In this document: positions 58,487 through 64,000 of the stretch, in pieces
How positions within the stretch are numbered: the first letter of the stretch is position 1
Layout of the letters: each line of letters opens with the position of its first letter
NCBI GenBank assembly: GCA_025266875.1
Contig: JALLLT010000063.1
Span: 1 to 64,000, forward strand
From: Fennellomyces sp. T-0311
Lineage: Eukaryota > Mucoromycota > Mucoromycetes > Mucorales > Lichtheimiaceae
Direction: 5' to 3'
DNA length: 64,000 nucleotides
Program-made: the position numbers and the translations under genes
Notes under the pieces: generated by a model
What the model saw: the letters and a program-made list of their open reading frames with translations, nothing else
Databases searched by the model: none
Told to the model about the DNA's origin: nothing

Positions 58487-59487
58487 CATAGATTCCCGCT
58501 TAATAAACAGTCAGGGCAGCGTTTCGATTGGCCTTAGAATACTGCGGTTGGATGCTCCCTTGGTTTCGCATGTCACCAGTACCTTTTTAGGAATGTGTGC
58601 TCTGACATGCTTCATCTCTAACCAGGTTTATCTCTAGTCCTTGAGAACACGCCATACTTGGGGTTACAGATTGACTATAAGCCTGTCAAGCCTGCCGAGG
58701 ATTTTCTGCCAAAAGCACACAACTCACCTGTCTGAAGCTGACGTACAAGCTGTGTACCGAGATTAAACTGTCACACCCTCCTCAGCAAGACTTTGTGATG
58801 GTATTTAGGTGCCCTTCTGACATCGGAAGTTTGCTCTAGCCTCCTTTAGGACGCGCGAGTTATGGATTGCCTTTTTTTGTTTCTGTACGGCTGCTTATAC
58901 AGGATGCACCAGTTCTTCTTTGCTGTGGCGTTTCAATCCAATACTTTTACGGTATGACCAAGTTGAGTGGATACTTTTTGATCACTGACGGCGCTTACGC
59001 ACAGATATCAAAGAATGAGTTTTCGCGCTTGTTACGTTCGGATAGTGAGAGACCACGCGAGCATTCATGAATGTTTTGATTCGTGGCCGGCATACATCAG
59101 TACCGAGCCTCAAAGATGCTGGTTGGATGTGTTGGATCCTACGGCACATGATCGCAGTTCATGTGCTTATTGGAGAGCGTGATGGGTAGCAGATGACTAA
59201 TGTACATGCACAACCAGATTGTCTGGAATGAGAAGCAGAGGCGGAATCCACTGGTGTGCATGCTCTCTTTCCTGGGATTTTTTCAGTTTGCCAAAAAAGC
59301 AACAGATGGAAAAAGAAACATATTTCCTTCAGCGACATTGTATAGCACTATTAGCCAACGGGTTAGGCTGTCAATGTTAGGCTATGTGAGAGAGATTAGC
59401 ACACGCATAGGCAGGATAAATGGCACCAAAGATTTAATATCCTTTGCACTCCAACGAGATCGCGAAACAAAAGAAAAAAAAAAGCAG
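58487..59487. other. convergent 3' intergenic region, no gene seen
   Basis: One kilobase between the stop codons of the phosphoesterase and SCD6. Some frames reach about 70 codons but show no recognisable content. Confidence 0.4.
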
Positions 59488-61054
59488 CTAAGCGGCACCT
59501 TGAAGGGGCTTACTCGCACGGTTTCGAGCACTTCCGCGGCCTCTTCCTTTACCACCTCTTCCGCGTCCTCCACGCATGTTTCGCCCGGTCGTTTCAACCG
59601 ACATTTCACCAAACGTCTCCAAATTCAACTTTTGCTCTTGCAGATGCTTCTTGCGATAATTCTCACCTCTACTCGGCCCGTTAGCCAACGACACCCATTG
59701 TTTACCACAGATGATAGAACATACCCAGACTTTTTCAAAGACACGCGCTCTTTGACATCGCACGAGATATCATCAAAGAAACTCTTTGACTTGTCATAGT
59801 AGGTATCTGCTTCAGGAATCACGACTTCATCCTCATCGGCCTTGGTGTCTTCTTCAATAAACAAGCTGCGCAGCACTTGCTCCTTGTCAAACTTTGCATT
59901 GGACGACGCAAAATCAAAATCCTGCATCGGAACAACGTTGCTTCCATTTCTCGACTGTCGTTTCGTGCTCGGCCGACGTTGTCCGTTTCTCGATGGCCGT
60001 TTCTCTAAGAGACTCCATGAATAAATATAAAATACGCTTCCTCTTTACGCGTCCAGAGCATACCGTTGGCTCGCGTCTGACCATTGTTATTGGTCACTGT
60101 TGTCGTGGTGGTGGCGATGGTGGCGGTGCTGCTGGCAATGGCACTTCGATCCTTGCCAATACCAAGTTCGCTGACGCTCTTGGCAAGCTTTTCGACGGAA
60201 GACGCAATGCCCTCCGAAACAACTTTGACCTCTTTTTTCTTGGGAGGCGCCGGACTATCCTTCAGGTCGGGTTTGGGTGCCGGTGGCGAGGGCTGTTCAG
60301 GATTCGGTAACTCGTGCGGGACTTCCGGCGCCATGAGTGACGGTGGCGGGAATTCCGGCTGAGGCGTCGGCTCTGGCATTTGCATAAGCGGGGATGCCGT
60401 CGGTGGTGCTTGCTGTGGCGGAGGAGGTGCTGGTGTTGGGTAATATCCAGGGAAGCCCATGACCGGCGGTGGTCGGTAGGGTTCGAATCCATAAGGTGGG
60501 TATGAGAACTGGGGTGGTTGCTGCTGTGGTGGAGGAGGCGGGTGCATCACAGACGGTGGATAGTACCCAGTGTTCTAAAGAATAACAAATGAGTCGGCTG
60601 TGTATACGTATGTTCACGCTCGACTGATCATACAGGGTCATTGTCCATATATGCCGGTGGTTGTGTGGGTGGAGGCCCTTCAAACACCTGGAGATCCGCT
60701 ACGTCTGAACCTCGAAACACGATATACTTGAACACCGTTTCTGAAGGTGGTATTTCATCCATGGGGTTTCCTCCACGTCTTCCCTCCGTTCCAAGCGACA
60801 CAACTTTATAAACCGTGAGAAGGCACCCAACCGTGTTTGAAAAGGAAGTCAATTTACCTTGCTCAAGTGCTAATGTGGCATTCTGGGGATCCACGTCGTG
60901 AAGTATACCAATGTAGCGGATATCGCTTTTTGACACGAGCTACAGGCCTATAGTTTAGACACTTTCCTTTTTTTTTGCCAAGAACCGTAATGGAAACGAA
61001 GAAATAGAAAATGCGTACCGAGATTTTCGAGCCAATGAAGCGTGCGCCACTCAT
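59488..61054 (-). CDS. SCD6: LSM14/Scd6 mRNA-decapping and translation repressor scaffold
   Basis: Six exons: 61054-61019, 60939-60858, 60803-60634, 60574-60064, 60004-59725 and 59668-59488; 419 residues. Domains in order: N-terminal LSm14 domain (FIGSKISLVSKSDIRYIGIL, FGTEGR-like SLGTEGRR; residues 4-80), a Pro/Gln/Tyr-rich low-complexity region (about 97-200), the FDF motif (QDFDFASSNAKFDK, about 295-310), an FFD box (KSFFDDIS), a TFG box (NLETFGEMS) and a terminal RGG region (RGGRGRGGKGRGRG). Scd6 binds eIF4G through RGG and Dcp2/Edc3-linked partners to repress translation in P-bodies (family knowledge). No lesion seen. Confidence 0.93.
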
Positions 61055-62157
61055 AACTGGCTTACAGTGAGTCGGTGGTGGTGGGCGAACTTGCGGCGAA
61101 GGTTACTGTTTGAAAAAAAAGGACAAGGGGTTAAAAAAGGACAAAAAGTATTGTATTAAGAAACCAAAAAAGCCGTTTGGCCCAGCAACGCAAACGCTAC
61201 GTTTCGATACCCGACTAGGTTGCACACACACTCGCTTCTTTGTTGTCAGGCTTGCGCGCGAGTCTCCGGATGACTTGTGCCCCTATCATTGTCACCAAGA
61301 ATCGGATGCGAGTGGGTAGGAGATGGTCGTTTCATCGTGTGTGGAGAGACTGTAGCGAGATGTCGCTAAGCTGTACATGGTGTGATCTTTCACGTGCATC
61401 GTTTTTTTCCCTGATATGCAGCTGACGTAAACGATTTATCAGCTAATAAAGCTTTAACATTAAGGAACAATGTTACTTTGGAATTTATACGTGTCGATTC
61501 ACAATCGTGCTATCTCATTGATCAATGACAACATCCAAATATAGTTCTTTCGAACCTGTGGATTTCCAGTGACTTCATCCTGCAACGTACCACGTAGTTG
61601 TTTCGGCATGCTAGTGATAGCTCCGCTCTAACGTTTGCGCACAGACAGGCATTTATGGCCGCCTAAGGATCAGCATGAATGTACCAGCCTTTTGAGGATT
61701 CAGAAGGCATATAAACTGATTACCATGTTTAATAGACTGTTACCACCGACGATATACGCGCTGACCCAATCGTAATATTCGCAAGCAATTCACTTCATGG
61801 ATGGACCGATCAGTTCAGGTTGACGCCTATCTATCGGACCCATCCAAACAGGCATCAGCACCAGTTAGTATAAAGGTACATTGATGCCTTTCAAAGCTGG
61901 ACGTGCAAGTCTACAGGATACAAGAAAAGCAAAACATCCTCGTCTATTATTAGTTTTTCGAGGAACCTAATATTGTTAGCATGGGAACACGAGCTTCCGT
62001 TTGATTCAAATAGAAATGCATAGGTCGCGCTTATGCACCGAAAATCGACAAGTGATAATAGAATTGCAGTTACACGTATTAGTTTTTTTTCTTACTACAG
62101 AAGAATAATTATACAAGGGGGAGAAATAATAGAAAAAATAACCATGGTTCCATCATA
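61055..62157. other. intergenic, no gene seen
   Basis: Upstream region of SCD6 and 3' flank of Kelch copy 4. No recognisable coding sequence or repeat. Confidence 0.4.
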
Positions 62158-64000
62158 TTAAGCACCATCTGGCTTGACCGGCGTCATAACAATACGTTGA
62201 ATACCCGAATCACTGGCATCTGGTTTTTCTGTGCCATAAAAGTATGACATGTTTTGACGAGTGCCTTCGGATGATGAGTCAACGGAATGAGGAACTTGAG
62301 TTCCACTCGCACTGACGATTGTCGTTGCTAAATCCAAAAAGAGTGAGCTATTGTATTTCAAACAAATCATGAAACTCACATTGTTGCTGACTGAAGGGCG
62401 ACGATGGCCTTCCAGCAGCATAGTACTCTTCGCTCTGTCTTTGAGGTGGAGGAACATAGGCTGGAGGGGGAGGAACCATATGATCCTTTTCAGGAGAGCT
62501 ATCTTCTTTTTTCCCTTTTGACTGTCGACGCCTTCGAATGAGGAAAAATGCAATTAAGCCGGCAATGAGACCAACCTAATAAATCAAGGTGTCAGTTTTT
62601 GTTAAATATTATGCGATAAAATGCTTACGCCGACAACAGCGCCAACGACCGCACCAGCAATAGTACCGGCATTGGATTTGCTTCCGCTAGACACTTCGCC
62701 AGGTGCTTCGCTAGGTACTGGAGGTGCCGTGAAAGACGCGGACCAGGTCATTGTTTCCATATTGATAACGCGGATATCACTTGTTGGAGCTCCCAACGGT
62801 GGTACAGAGCCAAAGATAACAAACAAGTATTTGCCGACCAGGACCACTAGAAATCCTCATGTTATTGAATTGATCTCTTGTCAACTACTGATAAGAATTC
62901 ATACCGGAATGGCCAAAGATGCCTTCAGCAGTGTGCGTGGCACCTGCGTCTGCTCCGATCGAAATTGGACGCCATTCCCTGGTCGTCGTATTAAGACCAT
63001 AGCAATAATCCGACCGATGGAAATCGCCTTGCGCAACTAAAAATGAAGAATATCAGATACCGTCGGTGTATGTCAATGGTTTACTTACAAGGATCATAGC
63101 CGCCCAACAAGATGATCTCATTGCTAACTGGATCTAAAAAAAATCCCATTGGTGTTAGACGTATTTTTCTTCCTCAAGGATGCATTCAGGTTTTTTTTTC
63201 TTACTCAAGGTAAGGGTATGACCACTTCTGGTTGTTGGTGTGATGGTACCAGATGTGTTCCACGTATTCCATGTCAAATCGCTGCTATTGAACGTAATGA
63301 TTTCATTCATTGGTGCAGGGTTGTAGAAATATTCGGTGCCTGATGCATCTTGCGGTGAGTCCGGAATCATTCCGCCAACATAATAAATAGTCATGCCATC
63401 CGCTCCGAGAACAGCTGCATTTCGTGCTCGGTTACTTTGCAAGAAAGTTGGGATATTATTCGACTGTGTCCATCGTTTTTTCTAAAAGCATAACGACTAT
63501 AAGCATTTTTTAAAAAAATAAAAACTAGCCAACTTACTGTCAAATCAAACAGAAACATATCCAAAGGATGCGTAATTGACAAATTCTTTGCGATATAATC
63601 CACTGGATAACTACAAAATTTACGTTACTATCGCAGCAAAAAAAAATAACGGATGCGATAATGACTTACTGTACACCGCCCCAGATATAAACGGTATCAT
63701 CGTGTCCGACGACGGCTGTATGGAGTGATCTGCGACGACGGAGTTTGATTAGCATCAGATTACCGTCGCAAGCAACATCGAAAACACTCACACAGCCGGA
63801 TGCCCATCAATAAGATCTGTTGCCCAGTCTTCGGTGGTGACATCGTACATTGTAGTGGTATATTTGGGTCGATAACCTGCCGATTCCATCACTCCACCGC
63901 CGTCCACCAAAATGGACTTTTGATCAGGCACTGCCGCCATGGCAAAAAAGTACAGTGGACCGAGATGATCGCGCTGAATCGGCTTCCAACTGTTTTGCAG
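62158..64000 (-). CDS. Kelch-propeller single-pass membrane protein, copy 4 (5' end off window)
   Basis: Nine exons are visible: from the window edge to 63792, 63729-63670, 63610-63538, 63481-63205, 63133-63089, 63036-62905, 62845-62629, 62575-62380 and 62327-62158. The signal-peptide exon and the first part of exon 2 lie beyond 64000. Kelch motifs SILVDGGG, VYIWGGV, TIYYVGGMIP, IILLGGYDP, LFVIFG; stalk VPSEAPGEVSSG; GTIAGAVVGAVVG then LIAGLIAFFLI, RRRRQ and a Pro-rich tail (PPPPAYVPPP) ending FYGTEKPD and QRIVMTPVKPDGA. The 60-nt exon 3 and 45-nt exon 6 match the other copies. It lies 38 kb away and inverted relative to copies 1-3. Confidence 0.85.

Noticed and set aside
60478..60489. GGTTCGAATCC box-B-like sequence suggesting a tRNA gene.
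   Set aside because: It lies inside the SCD6 coding exon (encoding the YGFEPYR region) and has no box A at the right distance.
1..64000. CRISPR arrays, prophage, bacterial operons.
   Set aside because: No regularly spaced direct repeats, and gene structure is intron-rich eukaryotic throughout.

Overview
The window looks like a chromosomal piece of an early-diverging fungus, most likely Mucoromycota (inference). Genes carry many short introns of about 45-90 nt with GT-AG ends and CTAAC/CTRAC-like branch points. The recognisable housekeeping genes are fungal (KAP123-, MOG1-, RAX1- and SCD6-like). Much of the rest is AT-rich, gene-poor and full of small transposon relics. All exon structures below were assembled by hand from splice consensus and reading frame; in each complete multi-exon model the summed exon length is a multiple of three.

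Layout. 1-5.7 kb: no convincing gene; TA-flanked MITEs, a tRNA-derived SINE-like head and hairpins. 5.7-9.6 kb (minus): a 13-exon importin-beta gene (KAP123 type). 11.8-23.7 kb (plus): three tandem paralogues for a secretory Kelch-propeller, single-pass membrane protein with a short cytoplasmic tail; a fourth copy lies inverted at the right edge (62.2 kb to beyond 64 kb). 26.6-52.6 kb: eight paralogous zinc-finger genes or relics, all on the minus strand, each built as one C2H2 finger followed by a finger whose last ligand is Cys. This array contains a segmental duplication (29.07-31.9 kb against 39.57-43.8 kb), a decayed LINE reverse transcriptase (33.8-35.9 kb), a hAT-type MITE with a perfect 8-bp target duplication (46.07-46.82 kb) and a poly(A)-only retro-insertion (50.86 kb).

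53.6-61.1 kb is a compact housekeeping block: MOG1 (Ran release factor), a tetraspanin, a RAX1-like RGS/membrane protein, a class III metallophosphoesterase and an LSM14/SCD6 mRNA-decapping scaffold. RAX1 and the phosphoesterase are head-to-head over only 158 bp. KAP123 and MOG1 both serve Ran-dependent nuclear transport but are about 44 kb apart, so no functional operon is implied.

The least explained content is two lineage-expanded families: the Kelch receptor-like proteins, with near-invariant exon lengths and a conserved C-terminal KPDG tail, and the array of paired C2H2/C2HC fingers, where intact, start-less and degenerate copies sit side by side.
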